A stretch of 64,000 nt of DNA from JAGVSR01 sp964589785 (GTDB lineage: Bacteria > Pseudomonadota > Alphaproteobacteria > Rhizobiales > Hyphomicrobiaceae): NCBI GenBank assembly GCA_964589785.1, contig CAZPUQ010000010.1, forward strand, positions 1-64,000. The letters run 5' to 3'. How positions within the stretch are numbered: the first letter of the stretch is position 1; every line of letters starts with the position of its first letter. The position numbers and the translations under genes are program-made. Of this stretch, positions 1 through 8,865 are shown one piece after another. Under the pieces are notes generated by a model. That model was not told the origin of the DNA. It searched no databases and saw only the letters and a list, made by a program, of their open reading frames with translations.

Positions 1-1049
1 GCCTTCTGCACGTCACCGACATGGCCTGGCGCCGCGTCAACCACCCCTCCGAGATTCTCAACGTCGGCGACACGGTGAAGGTGCAGATCATCCGCATCAA
101 CCCGGAGACGCAGCGCATCTCGCTCGGCATGAAGCAGCTTCAGTCCGATCCGTGGTCGGCGATCGAGGCGAAGTACCCGGTCGGCGCCAGGCTCAAGGGC
201 ACGGTCACGAACATTGCCGACTACGGCGCCTTCGTGGAGCTGGAGCCGGGCGTCGAAGGTCTGATCCACGTCTCGGAGATGAGCTGGACGAAGAAGAACG
301 TCCACCCCGGCAAGATCGTCTCGACGAGCCAGCAGGTCGACGTCCAGGTGCTCGAGGTCGATCCCACCAAGCGCCGCATCTCGCTCGGCCTCAAGCAGAC
401 CCAGGACAACCCGTGGGATGCCTTCCTCGCCGCACATCCCAAGGGGTCGGTGGTCGAGGGCCCGATCCGCAACATCACGGAGTTCGGACTCTTCGTCGGC
501 CTCGACAACGGCATCGACGGCATGGTGCACCTGTCGGACCTCGACTGGTCCAAGCCCGGCGACGAGCTCATCAAGGAGTACAAGAAGGGCGACACCGTGA
601 AGGCCATGGTGCTCGACGTCGACAGCTCGAAGGAGCGGATCTCGCTCGGCATCAAGCAGCTTCACGGCGATCCGGCCGACACGCTCTCGCGCTACAAGAA
701 GGGCGATACGGTCACCTGCGAGGTCGTGGCGGTGCAGGACAACGGCATCGAGGTCAAGATCGCCGACAGCGACATCACCACCTTCGTCAAGCGCTCCGAC
801 CTCTCGCGCGACCGCTCCGAGCAGCGTCCGGAGCGCTTCACGGTCGGCCAGAAGGTCGACGCCGCCGTCATGTCCTCCGACAAGGCCGCGCGCCGCATCT
901 CGGTGTCGATCAAGGCGCTCGAGATCGCGGAGGAGAAGCAGGCCGTCGCCCAGTACGGCTCGTCGGACTCGGGCGCTTCGCTCGGCGACATCTTCAAGGC
1001 CGCCATCAAGAAGCGCAATGCCGACACGGACGAGGACGAGAGCGAGTAA
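1..1049 (+). CDS. rpsA: 30S ribosomal protein S1 (5' end outside window)
   Basis: This is the C-terminal part of ribosomal protein S1, which binds mRNA on the 30S subunit and helps initiate translation. The frame is open from base 3 with no start in the window, so the N-terminal S1 domains are missing; about 348 residues remain. The visible sequence holds the end of one S1 (OB-fold) domain and three more: one beginning near GTVTNIADYGAFVEL, one near GPIRNITEFGLFVGL, and a divergent last one near EVVAVQDNGIEVKI. Each of the better domains ends with the usual RISLGxKQ strand. The tail is acidic (DTDEDESE). A strong terminator follows 60 bases downstream, so rpsA ends its own transcript. The identification is secure. 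Confidence 0.97.
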   Translation, partial: LLHVTDMAWRRVNHPSEILNVGDTVKVQIIRINPETQRISLGMKQLQSDPWSAIEAKYPVGARLKGTVTNIADYGAFVELEPGVEGLIHVSEMSWTKKNVHPGKIVSTSQQVDVQVLEVDPTKRRISLGLKQTQDNPWDAFLAAHPKGSVVEGPIRNITEFGLFVGLDNGIDGMVHLSDLDWSKPGDELIKEYKKGDTVKAMVLDVDSSKERISLGIKQLHGDPADTLSRYKKGDTVTCEVVAVQDNGIEVKIADSDITTFVKRSDLSRDRSEQRPERFTVGQKVDAAVMSSDKAARRISVSIKALEIAEEKQAVAQYGSSDSGASLGDIFKAAIKKRNADTDEDESE

Positions 1050-1109
1050 TCGCCTCCTCGTCGCAGTCCGCACGGACCTTTAAGGCTTGTGCCGGATCGG
1101 AACAAACGA

Positions 1110-1142
1110 AGCGCGGCGCCATTCTGGTGCCGCGCTTTTTTG
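1110..1142 (+). terminator. Rho-independent terminator of rpsA
   Basis: Ten-base-pair stem GCGCGGCGCC / GGTGCCGCGC (one G-U pair) with loop ATTCT, followed directly by six T residues. It lies about 60 bases after the rpsA stop and before sppA. Confidence 0.93.
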
Positions 1143-1278
1143 CTTCGTGCGGCGGCTTGGAGGGGCCGTGGGACGGCTTGTCGGCCGCCTGCCTACGCTT
1201 TTTTAGCGTCTTGAAATCATAACGTTGTTGGGTCGACGGCATCGCCGCGGCCGCCTGATGCGATGGAGGTGCAACGCG

Positions 1279-2247
1279 ATGTCGCTTGAAACCGAGATTG
1301 TCCTCGACCGGCGCCAGCTCCGCCGGCGCCTCAGCCTGTGGCGCGGACTTGCGATCACCGGCCTCGTCCTCGCCATTGGCGGCTACATCCTCTCCGCCGA
1401 CCAGACGAGCGGCCTTTTCGCCCAGAAGCACATCGCGCGCGTGGCCATCGAGGGCACGATCGTCGACGATCGCGCGCAGCTCGAGATGCTGGCCAAGCTG
1501 CGCGAGGCGCGCAACGTGGCGGGCGTCATCCTCTACGTCAACAGCCCCGGCGGGACCACGACCGGCGGCGAGGCACTGCACGACGAGATCCGCCGGCTCG
1601 CCGAGAAGAAACCCGTCGTCGCCCAGTTCGGCACGGTTGCCGCCTCGGCGGGCTACATCGTGGGGCTCGCCGCCGACCACATCATCGCGCGCGGCAACAC
1701 GATCACCGGCTCGGTCGGCGTGCTGATCCAGTGGCCTGAGGTCAGCGAGCTCATGGGCAAGGTCGGTGTGAAGATGAACGAGGTGAAGAGCGGCGAGCTC
1801 AAGGCGTCGCCCTCGCCGTTCGCGCCGGCCGACGAGCCCTCCCTCCAGGTCGTCCGTGAGATGATCAACGACAGCTTCCGCTGGTTCGGCTCGCTCGTCG
1901 AATCCCGGCGCGGCATCAAGCTCGCGGACGTTCCGGGCCTCGCCCAGGGCCGGATCTTCTCCGGACGGGAGGCTCTCAACCATAAAATGATCGATGCCAT
2001 CGGCGGCGAGACGGAGGCCAAAGCCTGGCTGGTCGACAAGCGCGGGGTCGCCAAGGACCTCAAGGTGATCGACTGGAAGCCGGCGGCGACCAGTAGCTGG
2101 TGGATGTCGGCCTCGCTGTTCGGGGCCTTGGGCGGCCTCTTGGGGGCGCAGGGTCAGCAGGTCGCCGATTTCCTCGCCCGGACGCGGGCCTTCGGCACGG
2201 TTGGCCTTGACGGCTTGGTCTCGGTTTGGCACCCTTCTGAAAACTGA
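1279..2247 (+). CDS. sppA: Signal peptide peptidase SppA, S49 family serine protease
   Basis: Membrane-anchored protease that degrades cleaved signal peptides in the inner membrane. The protein is 322 residues, the short single-domain form. An N-terminal transmembrane segment (LAITGLVLAIGGYILSA) is followed by the S49 fold: the nucleophile serine is in GTVAASAGYIVGLAAD and the general-base lysine in EVKSGELKASPSPF, giving the Ser/Lys dyad. The start at 1279 was chosen over an upstream in-frame ATG at 1225 because GGAGGT sits eight bases before it and because the extra residues are arginine-rich and unlike the family. It precedes ihfB by 27 bases and the two are probably cotranscribed. Confidence 0.92.
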   Translation: MSLETEIVLDRRQLRRRLSLWRGLAITGLVLAIGGYILSADQTSGLFAQKHIARVAIEGTIVDDRAQLEMLAKLREARNVAGVILYVNSPGGTTTGGEALHDEIRRLAEKKPVVAQFGTVAASAGYIVGLAADHIIARGNTITGSVGVLIQWPEVSELMGKVGVKMNEVKSGELKASPSPFAPADEPSLQVVREMINDSFRWFGSLVESRRGIKLADVPGLAQGRIFSGREALNHKMIDAIGGETEAKAWLVDKRGVAKDLKVIDWKPAATSSWWMSASLFGALGGLLGAQGQQVADFLARTRAFGTVGLDGLVSVWHPSEN

Positions 2248-2274
2248 GGAAAAACAAACCGTTCGGGGGAGCCC

Positions 2275-2571
2275 GTGATCAAGTCGGAACTGATCCAGAA
2301 GATCGCGAATGCAAACCCGCACCTGTACCACCGCGATGTGGAGCGGATCGTCAACGTCATCTTCGACGAGATCGTGGATGCACTTGCGCGCGGCGACCGC
2401 GTGGAATTACGTGGGTTCGGTGCCTTCACGGTGAAGCACCGTGCCGCGCGCCAGGGCCGCAATCCGCGCACCGGCGCCCCGGTACCGGTGGAGGAGAAGT
2501 TCGTACCCTTCTTCAAGACCGGCAAGGAGCTCAGGGATCGGCTGAACGACAGCGGCGGCGCTGCGGGCTGA
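2275..2571 (+). CDS. ihfB: Integration host factor subunit beta
   Basis: DNA-bending nucleoid protein that pairs with IhfA; involved in recombination, replication and sigma-54 promoters. At 98 residues it has the usual HU/IHF length. It begins MIKSELIQKIANANPHL and contains the DNA-binding arm with the conserved RxGRNPRTGxPVxVxEK pattern followed by VPFFKTGKELRDRLN. The start is GTG at 2275 with GGGGGAG upstream. Beta rather than alpha or HU is called from the N-terminus and from the sppA-ihfB-lapA-trpF neighbourhood typical of Hyphomicrobiales. Confidence 0.94.
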   Translation: MIKSELIQKIANANPHLYHRDVERIVNVIFDEIVDALARGDRVELRGFGAFTVKHRAARQGRNPRTGAPVPVEEKFVPFFKTGKELRDRLNDSGGAAG

Positions 2572-2621
2572 CGCTCGGGCCGCAAGTTCGAAGCAGTCCG
2601 CGGACGCGGGCGGAGCCCAGC

Positions 2622-2984
2622 ATGCTGAAGCGCATCCTCACACTTCTGATCGCGTTTCCCGCGGCGGCCCTGCTCGTCACGCTCGCGGTCGCCAACCGCC
2701 ACGACGTCACGCTCGTGCTCGACCCCTTCAATCCGCAGGCGCCGGTGCTCTCGCTGTCGCTGCCCTTCTACGTCTATCTCTTCGGCGCGATGATCGTCGG
2801 CGTCCTCCTGGGCGGAATGGCCACGTGGCTCGGCCAGGCGCGCTACCGCCGGCGGGTCCGCATCGAAGCGTCCGAGTCGCGGCGATGGCGCATGGAGGCA
2901 GACAGGCTCGCGCGCGAGCGCGACGCCGAGGTGATGCGGCGCGGGCGCGAGCTTCCCGCTCCCGCCGACCGGACCGCCGCCTGA
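2622..2984 (+). CDS. LapA family membrane protein (DUF1049)
   Basis: Small inner-membrane protein of 120 residues. Two hydrophobic segments (LTLLIAFPAAALLVTLAVA near residues 5-23 and FYVYLFGAMIVGVLLGGMA near 48-66) are separated by a short loop with the family pattern ANRHDVTLVLDPF. A basic amphipathic coiled-coil-like tail (RRRVRIEASESRRWRMEADRL as two adjacent pieces) faces the cytoplasm. In Escherichia coli LapA works with LapB in lipopolysaccharide assembly and FtsH-dependent LpxC turnover. The family is clear; the exact role here is inferred. It lies between ihfB and trpF on the same strand. Confidence 0.85.
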   Translation: MLKRILTLLIAFPAAALLVTLAVANRHDVTLVLDPFNPQAPVLSLSLPFYVYLFGAMIVGVLLGGMATWLGQARYRRRVRIEASESRRWRMEADRLARERDAEVMRRGRELPAPADRTAA

Positions 2985-3065
2985 CTCCCGCTGGCCGATT
3001 GGCGCGTCCCGCGACTTGCGCTCCCTTGGCTTGGTGCGGCCCCGTTCTTCTGGACCTCGAAGGCC

Positions 3066-3734
3066 ATGACCACGCGCGTCAAAATCTGCGGCATCCGCGA
3101 CGAAGCCGCGCTCGAGGCGGCACGCGACGCGGGCGCCGACTACATCGGGCTCGTCTTCTTTCCCAAAAGCCCGCGCCACCTCGATGTCGCGCGGGCGCGG
3201 GACTTGCGCCGGCGCGTGCCGCGCGACGGCCGCTGCCAGGTCGTGGCGCTCGTCGTCGATGCAACGGATGAAAGCCTTGCCGAGATCGTGCGCGAGGTCG
3301 ATCCCGACCTTCTGCAGCTTCATGGCCATGAGACGCCCGCGCGCGTCGCGGAGATCCGCGCGCGCTTCGGCCGGCCGCTCGTGAAAGCGGTTCCCGTCGC
3401 CAGCGCGGCGGACGCGGAGGCGGGAACGGCCTATCTCGCTCCGGACCGGCTTGCCGATATCGTGCTGTTCGACGCCAAGACCGATCCGAACGCTGCGCTG
3501 CCCGGAGGCAACGGCCTTACGTTCGACTGGCACATTCTGGAGCCGATTGTCGGCCGCGTTCCGTTCGCGTTGGCCGGCGGGCTCACGCCCGACAACGTGG
3601 CCGAGGCGATCCGGCGAACGGGTGCTGCGATCGTCGACGTCTCCTCGGGTGTCGAGAGCGCGCCGGGCCGCAAGGACCCTGGGCTCATCCGCCGCTTTCT
3701 TCAGAGCGCGAAGGGGGCTAAGCAGGGGGCCTGA
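3066..3734 (+). CDS. trpF: Phosphoribosylanthranilate isomerase
   Basis: Third step of the anthranilate-to-tryptophan pathway: N-(5'-phosphoribosyl)anthranilate to the 1-deoxyribulose form. Protein of 222 residues, a single TIM barrel. It starts MTTRVKICGIRDEAALE, with the catalytic cysteine in KICG; the catalytic aspartate is in the region VDVSSGVES that also holds the phosphate-binding loop, and the barrel strand ADYIGLVFFPKSPR is typical. It is a separate gene, not fused to trpC. It is followed by trpB after 46 bases and trpA after that, the conserved trpFBA order of alphaproteobacteria. Confidence 0.96.
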   Translation: MTTRVKICGIRDEAALEAARDAGADYIGLVFFPKSPRHLDVARARDLRRRVPRDGRCQVVALVVDATDESLAEIVREVDPDLLQLHGHETPARVAEIRARFGRPLVKAVPVASAADAEAGTAYLAPDRLADIVLFDAKTDPNAALPGGNGLTFDWHILEPIVGRVPFALAGGLTPDNVAEAIRRTGAAIVDVSSGVESAPGRKDPGLIRRFLQSAKGAKQGA

Positions 3735-3780
3735 GACGCGCGCGCCGTGCACGGCTTGGAGAGATACGCGAGAGATCGAG

Positions 3781-5022
3781 ATGGCAACGACGACGGGCAA
3801 GGGCGAGGACGTGAAGCTCAACAGCTACCGGACGGGCCCGGACGAGAAGGGCTTCTTCGGCATGTTCGGCGGCCGCTTCGTCGCCGAGACGCTGATGCCG
3901 CTGATCCTCGATCTGGAGCGGGCCTACGCCGCGGCCAAGGCCGACCCATCGTTCAAGGCCGAGCTCGATCACCTCAACACGCACTACGCCGGCCGGCCGA
4001 GCCCGCTCTATCTGGCCGAGCGCATGACGGCCGAGCTCGGCGGCGCGAAGATCTACTTCAAGCGCGACGAGCTCAACCACACGGGCTCGCATAAGATCAA
4101 CAACTGCCTCGGCCAGATCCTGCTCGCGCGCCGCATGGGCAAGGGTCGCATCATCGCCGAGACGGGCGCCGGACAGCACGGCGTCGCGGTCGCGACCGTG
4201 TGCGCCAAGTACGGCCTGCCGTGCGAGATCTACATGGGCGCCACCGACGTCGAGCGCCAGGCGCCGAACGTGGCGCGCATGAAGCTGCTCGGCGCCAAGC
4301 TCAATCCGGTCACGGCGGGAGCGGGTACGCTGAAGGACGCCATGAACGAGGCCTTGCGCGACTGGGTCACGAATGTCGCCGATACCTACTATCTCATCGG
4401 CACGGCGGCCGGCCCGCATCCCTACCCGGCCATGGTCCGCGACTTCCAGTCGGTCATCGGCAACGAGGTGCGCGAGCAGATGATCGCGCTCGAGGGTCGC
4501 AATCCCGATACGCTCGTCGCCTGCATCGGCGGCGGCTCGAACGCCATCGGCCTCTTCCATCCCTTCCTCGACGACACGAACACCGCGATCTTTGGCGTCG
4601 AGGCGGCCGGCTACGGCCTCGACGTGCCGAACGGCCACGCCGCCTCCATGAACGGCGGCTCGCCCGGCGTGCTGCACGGCAACCGCACCTATCTCCTGCA
4701 GGACGGCGACGGCCAGATCCTCGAGGGCCATTCGATCTCGGCCGGCCTTGATTATCCCGGTGTCGGCCCTGAGCATGCGTGGCTGAAGGATACGGGCCGC
4801 GTCACGTACGTTGCGGTCACCGACAAGGAAGCGCTGGAGGCCTTGCAGTTCTGCACGCGCATGGAGGGCATCATCCCCGCGCTCGAGCCGAGCCACGCGC
4901 TCGCGCACGTGATGAAGCTCGCGCCCACGCTGCCGAAGGACAACCTGCTCGTGATGAACCTTTGCGGCCGCGGCGACAAGGACCTGTTCACGGTCGCCAA
5001 GGCGCTGGGCCTGAAGATTTGA
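3781..5022 (+). CDS. trpB: Tryptophan synthase beta chain
   Basis: PLP enzyme that condenses indole with L-serine to make tryptophan, as the beta subunit of the TrpA2B2 complex. Protein of 413 residues. The PLP-binding lysine is in the motif HTGSHKINNCLGQ, the glycine-rich phosphate loop is CIGGGSNAIGLF, and ETGAGQHGVAVAT is also conserved. The longest frame starts further upstream at 3451 inside trpF; the ATG at 3781 gives the normal family N-terminus (an extended alphaproteobacterial leader before FFGMFGGRFVAETLMP). It is separated from trpA by 17 bases, consistent with coupled expression. Confidence 0.97.
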   Translation: MATTTGKGEDVKLNSYRTGPDEKGFFGMFGGRFVAETLMPLILDLERAYAAAKADPSFKAELDHLNTHYAGRPSPLYLAERMTAELGGAKIYFKRDELNHTGSHKINNCLGQILLARRMGKGRIIAETGAGQHGVAVATVCAKYGLPCEIYMGATDVERQAPNVARMKLLGAKLNPVTAGAGTLKDAMNEALRDWVTNVADTYYLIGTAAGPHPYPAMVRDFQSVIGNEVREQMIALEGRNPDTLVACIGGGSNAIGLFHPFLDDTNTAIFGVEAAGYGLDVPNGHAASMNGGSPGVLHGNRTYLLQDGDGQILEGHSISAGLDYPGVGPEHAWLKDTGRVTYVAVTDKEALEALQFCTRMEGIIPALEPSHALAHVMKLAPTLPKDNLLVMNLCGRGDKDLFTVAKALGLKI

Positions 5023-5039
5023 GCCCGTTCGGAGCCACT

Positions 5040-5867
5040 ATGAAGACCGAGACACGCATCGAGAAGCGGTTCGCCAAGCTGAAAGCGGAGGGCCGCGCCG
5101 GCCTCGTGACGTTCGTCACGGCGGGCGATCCCGACCTCGAGACGTCGCGCGCGATCCTCACCGGCCTGTCGGCTGCGGGCGCCGACGTCATCGAGCTCGG
5201 CATGCCCTTCTCCGATCCCATGGCCGACGGCCCGCCGATCCAGGCATCCGGCCAGCGCGCGCTGAAGGCCGGGCAGAACATGAAGAAGACGCTCGCCCTC
5301 GTGCGCGACTTCCGCGCCAAGGATGCCGACACCCCGATCGTGCTGATGGGCTATTACAATCCGATCTACGTCTACGGCAACGAGCGGTTCCTCGACGATG
5401 CGGTCGCCGCCGGCGTCGATGGCCTGATCGTCGTCGATGTGCCGCCCGAGGCCGACGACGAGCTCTGCGTGCCCGCGCTCGCGCGGGGCCTGAACTTCAT
5501 CCGGCTCGCCACGCCGACCACGGACGACAAGCGCCTGCCCGCCGTGCTCGCGAACACGTCGGGCTTCGTCTACTACGTCTCGATCACCGGCATCACGGGC
5601 GCGGCGGCGCCGGTGGCGAGGGACGTCGGCCGCCATGTCGCGCGCATCAAGACCGCAACCGACCTGCCCGTCGCGATCGGCTTCGGCGTCAAAACTCCCC
5701 AGCAGGCCAAGGAGTTGGCCCGTCACGGCGATGGGGTCGTGGTGGGCTCGGCGCTCGTCACGCGGATTGCCGAGAGCCTGGACCAAGACGGAAAAGCCAC
5801 TGGCGGCACCGTATCCGGGGTTCTACAACTCGTCGAAAGTCTGAGCGGGGCCTTGAAGGCGTGCTGA
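5040..5867 (+). CDS. trpA: Tryptophan synthase alpha chain
   Basis: Cleaves indole-3-glycerol phosphate to indole and glyceraldehyde 3-phosphate, passing indole to TrpB through the inter-subunit tunnel. Protein of 275 residues. Catalytic glutamate and aspartate lie in ELGMPFSDPMADGP; the phosphate-binding part is seen in YYVSITGITGA and IGFGVKTPQQ. The ATG at 5040 was chosen because it sits just after the trpB stop and gives the family N-terminus (TRIEKRFAKLKAEGRAGLVT). Last gene of the trpFBA run. Confidence 0.97.
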   Translation: MKTETRIEKRFAKLKAEGRAGLVTFVTAGDPDLETSRAILTGLSAAGADVIELGMPFSDPMADGPPIQASGQRALKAGQNMKKTLALVRDFRAKDADTPIVLMGYYNPIYVYGNERFLDDAVAAGVDGLIVVDVPPEADDELCVPALARGLNFIRLATPTTDDKRLPAVLANTSGFVYYVSITGITGAAAPVARDVGRHVARIKTATDLPVAIGFGVKTPQQAKELARHGDGVVVGSALVTRIAESLDQDGKATGGTVSGVLQLVESLSGALKAC

Positions 5868-6054
5868 GCCGGGGCAATGTCTCCGCGAGACGGTGCCGGA
5901 ACGGTGTGGGCGCCCGGCGGACCGGCGGCAACCCTAACCAACGCCGCAAAGTGCCCACAGAATGTGACGCCCGGGCCCTGAGAGAACGGCGTGGGGCGTG
6001 CTATGAAACGCCCGATCGATCAACGTCTCGGCACCGGTGAGGAGCGAGAACAGC

Positions 6055-7122
6055 GTGAACTGGATCAACAACGTCGTCCGGCCGAAGATCCGCAGCTTCC
6101 TGACGACGAAGCGCGAAGTGCCCGACAACCTCTGGGTCAAGTGCCCGGAGAGCGGCCAGATGGTCTTCTACAAGGATCTCGAGACGAACCAGTTCGTCGT
6201 CCCGGGGTCGGGCTATCACATGCGCATGGGCGCCAAGGCGCGGCTCGTTGCGCTCTTCGACGGCGGCGCGTTCGAGACCGTGCCGGTTCCCGGCGTCCCG
6301 CAGGATCCGCTGAAGTTCCGTGACGGCCGCCGCTATACCGATCGCATCAAGGACGCCAAGACCAAGACCAGCCTCGACGACGCCGTTCTCGTCGCCGAGG
6401 GCAAGCTCGACGGACAGGACGTCGTCGCCGCCGCGCAGGATTTCGACTTCATGGGCGGCTCGCTCGGCATGGCGGCCGGCGAGGCCGTCATCACCGGCCT
6501 TACGCGCGCGCTCGAGAAGCAGACTCCCTTCATCCTCTTTGCGGCGTCGGGCGGCGCGCGCATGCAGGAAGGCATTCTCTCGCTCATGCAGATGCCGCGC
6601 ACGACGATCGCCGTGCAGCGCCTGCGCGAGGCGGGCCTGCCCTACGTCGTCGTCCTCACCGACCCGACGACGGGCGGCGTCACCGCGTCCTACGCCATGC
6701 TGGGCGACATCCACATCGCCGAGCCCGGCGCGCTCATCTGCTTTGCCGGTCCGCGCGTGATCCAGCAGACGATCCGCGAGCAGCTTCCCGACGGGTTCCA
6801 GCGCTCCGAGTATCTGCTCGAGCACGGCATGATCGACATGGTCGTTCACCGCCACAAGATGCGCGAGACGCTGTCGCGCGTGTGCCGCGTGCTCATGAAT
6901 GGCGGCGGCAAGGCGCGGCGCGCCCACGGCCGCGGCCTCATGAACGGGAGGCTGATCGAGAGCGCCGCGCGCGAGAGCGGCGGCGTCCTCGTCGATGCGC
7001 AGCCCATCGAGACCGAGCACGCGCCGCCGTCGAAGACGGACGCCGGCAGAAGCGCCCCGCGCACGGCCGACGGGACAAAGACCGCAAAGCCGCCGGCGAA
7101 AGACGCGCCCCCGACAGCCTGA
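6055..7122 (+). CDS. accD: Acetyl-CoA carboxylase carboxyltransferase subunit beta
   Basis: Beta subunit of the carboxyltransferase that makes malonyl-CoA in fatty acid synthesis. The GTG at 6055 was chosen (355 residues) because it is preceded by GGAG seven bases upstream and gives the family start NWINNVVRPKIRS; an in-frame GTG at 6037 lacks this. The crotonase-like core is intact (ASGGARMQEGILSLMQM; TTGGVTASYAMLGD). The N-terminal zinc finger is degenerate: only one cysteine of the CX2C...CX2C pattern remains (WVKCPESGQ) and the second pair reads VPGSGYHM. From memory this loss is usual for this bacterial order. A long Pro/Ala/Lys-rich tail follows residue 290. It precedes folC, as in related genomes. 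Confidence 0.94.
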   Translation: MNWINNVVRPKIRSFLTTKREVPDNLWVKCPESGQMVFYKDLETNQFVVPGSGYHMRMGAKARLVALFDGGAFETVPVPGVPQDPLKFRDGRRYTDRIKDAKTKTSLDDAVLVAEGKLDGQDVVAAAQDFDFMGGSLGMAAGEAVITGLTRALEKQTPFILFAASGGARMQEGILSLMQMPRTTIAVQRLREAGLPYVVVLTDPTTGGVTASYAMLGDIHIAEPGALICFAGPRVIQQTIREQLPDGFQRSEYLLEHGMIDMVVHRHKMRETLSRVCRVLMNGGGKARRAHGRGLMNGRLIESAARESGGVLVDAQPIETEHAPPSKTDAGRSAPRTADGTKTAKPPAKDAPPTA

Positions 7123-7275
7123 CGGAGGGGCCTGCCGCGGCGTCCTCCACGGACGATGCGCCGGCAGGCCAGCAATGGATGGTGCAGGCGTGCGGTCCGG
7201 AGGATCGGCGCCGCTCGTACGACGCCCGCAAGTCATCGGCCCTGTCCGGAGCGGGCCGCCAGCGAAGAGTGCGCC

Positions 7276-8607
7276 ATGCAGTCGAGCGACAAGCTCCTGG
7301 CCGACCTGAAGCTTCTCCATCCGAAGCTCATCGACCTGTCGCTCGGCCGGATCGAGCGCTTGCTTGCCAAGCTCGGCAACCCGCACGAGCGGCTGCCGCC
7401 CGTGATCCACATCGCGGGCACGAACGGGAAGGGCTCCACCACCGCCTTCCTGAAGGCGATGCTGGCGGCGTCCGGCTTGCGCGTTCACGTCTACACCTCG
7501 CCGCACCTCGTCCGCTTTCACGAGCGCATCGAGCTTGCGAGCACGGACGGCGTCTCGCGTCAGATCGGCGAGGATCAGCTCGTCGACGTGCTGACGCGCA
7601 CGCAGGCCGTGAACGACGGCGACGACATCACGCAGTTCGAGATCACGACGGCGGCGGCCTTCCTCGCCTACGCGGAGACGCCGGCCGATGTGCTCCTCCT
7701 CGAAACGGGTCTCGGCGGGCGGCTTGATGCGACCAATGTCGTGAGCCGTCCGGCATTGACGGTCATCACGCCGGTCTCGATGGATCACGCCGAGAAGCTC
7801 GGTGCCGGCCTCGGCCGGATCGCCGCCGAGAAGGCCGGCATCCTGAAGCGCGGCGTGACCTGCGTCGTGTCGCAGCAGGACGCGGAAGGGCTCGACGTCA
7901 TCCGCGAGACGGCGGCGCGCACTGGCGCGCGGCTCATCGTATGGGGCGAGGACTTCGAGGCGTTCGAGCAGAACGGCCGCCTCGTCGTCCAGACCGAGAC
8001 CCACGTTCTCGACCTGCCCCTGCCGGCGCTCGTCGGCCGGCATCAGATCGTCAATGCCGGCACCGCCGTTGCCGCCGCGCTCGAGCTCGATGATCTCATC
8101 CACAGCGAGCTCGCGATCGAGCGCGGTGTCGTCATGGCGCGCTGGCCGGCACGGATGCAGCGGCTCGACAGCGGCCCGCTCCCCGATCTTCTCAACCGGT
8201 CCTCGGAGCTATGGCTCGACGGCGGGCACAATCCGTCCGCCGGCATCGCGCTCGCGCAGACGCTTGCCGACCTGGAGGAGCGAGCGCCCAAGCCCCTTTA
8301 TCTCGTCTGCGGCATGATGGGCCTCAAGGATGCGGCGGGTTTCCTGTCGCCCTTCCGCGGCCTCGTGCGCCATGTCGTGACCGTGCCGATTCCCGGAGCG
8401 CATGAGGCGCCGTTCACGCCCGAGGCGCTGGCCGACGTCGCCCATCGCGTCGATCTCTCCGCCGAGGCCGCGGCCGACATCGAGAGCGCGCTGAAACGGA
8501 TCGAGGCGCTCGACGAGACGCCGAAGCGGGTTCTCGTTTGCGGCTCGCTCTACCTTGCAGGTCATGTGCTCGCGCGCCAGGAAGGCGTGGAAGTCCAGGG
8601 CAACTGA
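7276..8607 (+). CDS. folC: Bifunctional dihydrofolate synthase / folylpolyglutamate synthase
   Basis: Adds L-glutamate to dihydropteroate and then extends the polyglutamate tail of folates, using ATP. Protein of 443 residues, Mur-ligase fold. The P-loop is IHIAGTNGKGSTTAF; YTSPHLVRFHERI follows as in the family, and DGGHNPSAG marks the C-terminal domain. The ATG at 7276 gives the normal N-terminus; the frame stays open upstream to 7156 but that extension is low-complexity and unrelated. It sits 153 bases after accD on the same strand and converges on trxA. Confidence 0.95.
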   Translation: MQSSDKLLADLKLLHPKLIDLSLGRIERLLAKLGNPHERLPPVIHIAGTNGKGSTTAFLKAMLAASGLRVHVYTSPHLVRFHERIELASTDGVSRQIGEDQLVDVLTRTQAVNDGDDITQFEITTAAAFLAYAETPADVLLLETGLGGRLDATNVVSRPALTVITPVSMDHAEKLGAGLGRIAAEKAGILKRGVTCVVSQQDAEGLDVIRETAARTGARLIVWGEDFEAFEQNGRLVVQTETHVLDLPLPALVGRHQIVNAGTAVAAALELDDLIHSELAIERGVVMARWPARMQRLDSGPLPDLLNRSSELWLDGGHNPSAGIALAQTLADLEERAPKPLYLVCGMMGLKDAAGFLSPFRGLVRHVVTVPIPGAHEAPFTPEALADVAHRVDLSAEAAADIESALKRIEALDETPKRVLVCGSLYLAGHVLARQEGVEVQGN

Positions 8608-8642
8608 GCCGACGAAAAAGAAGCGTACGGCGCACCGCTTCA

Positions 8643-8747
8643 CACCGTCACCCCCGCGACGGCGGGGGTCTGCGCAAGCCTCCGATAATACGCCGTTGAA
8701 ATGGCTTGCGCGGATCGCGGCCTGCGCCGCGATGACGGCAGGGGTGG
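8643..8747. repeat. 105-bp dispersed intergenic repeat, copy A
   Basis: A 105-bp element closely matching 54576-54680 (same length, most bases identical). It opens with CACCGTCACCCCCGCG, contains an inner perfect palindrome ATCGCGGC-CTGC-GCCGCGAT at 8714-8733, and an imperfect inverted pair CTGCGCAAGCC / GGCTTGCGCGG. The ends (TCACCCC...GGGGTGG) are also inverted, so the whole unit can fold into a branched hairpin. It fills the gap between convergent folC and trxA. Its strand is arbitrary. Possibly a MITE-like or palindromic intergenic element. Confidence 0.85.
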
Positions 8748-8792
8748 AGCGGAACGCGCAATTCCGTTGGGCCAGGTGACATTGGCATTCTC

Positions 8793-8836
8793 AAAAAAAG
8801 GACCGCGCCGGTCGTCCCGCGCGGTCCTCGCTTTTT
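8793..8836 (-). terminator. Bidirectional terminator between folC and trxA
   Basis: Perfect nine-base-pair stem GGACCGCGC / GCGCGGTCC (8800-8808 and 8819-8827) with a ten-base loop. Read on the minus strand it is followed by seven T residues, an ideal terminator for trxA. Read on the plus strand it is followed by TCGCTTTTT and may also stop folC transcripts. Confidence 0.88.
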
Positions 8837-8865
8837 GTCCGGCCGCGGCCGGTAAGATGATGGCG

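Noticed and set aside
2985..3065. Tryptophan attenuator or leader peptide before trpF
   Set aside because: No run of tryptophan codons and no alternative hairpins with a T-tract.
2154..3821. 555-residue minus-strand frame over ihfB, lapA and trpF
   Set aside because: Contradicted by three well-supported plus-strand genes.
6001..8103. 700-residue open frame antisense to accD and folC
   Set aside because: Spans two confirmed genes on the other strand; composition typical of GC shadow frames.
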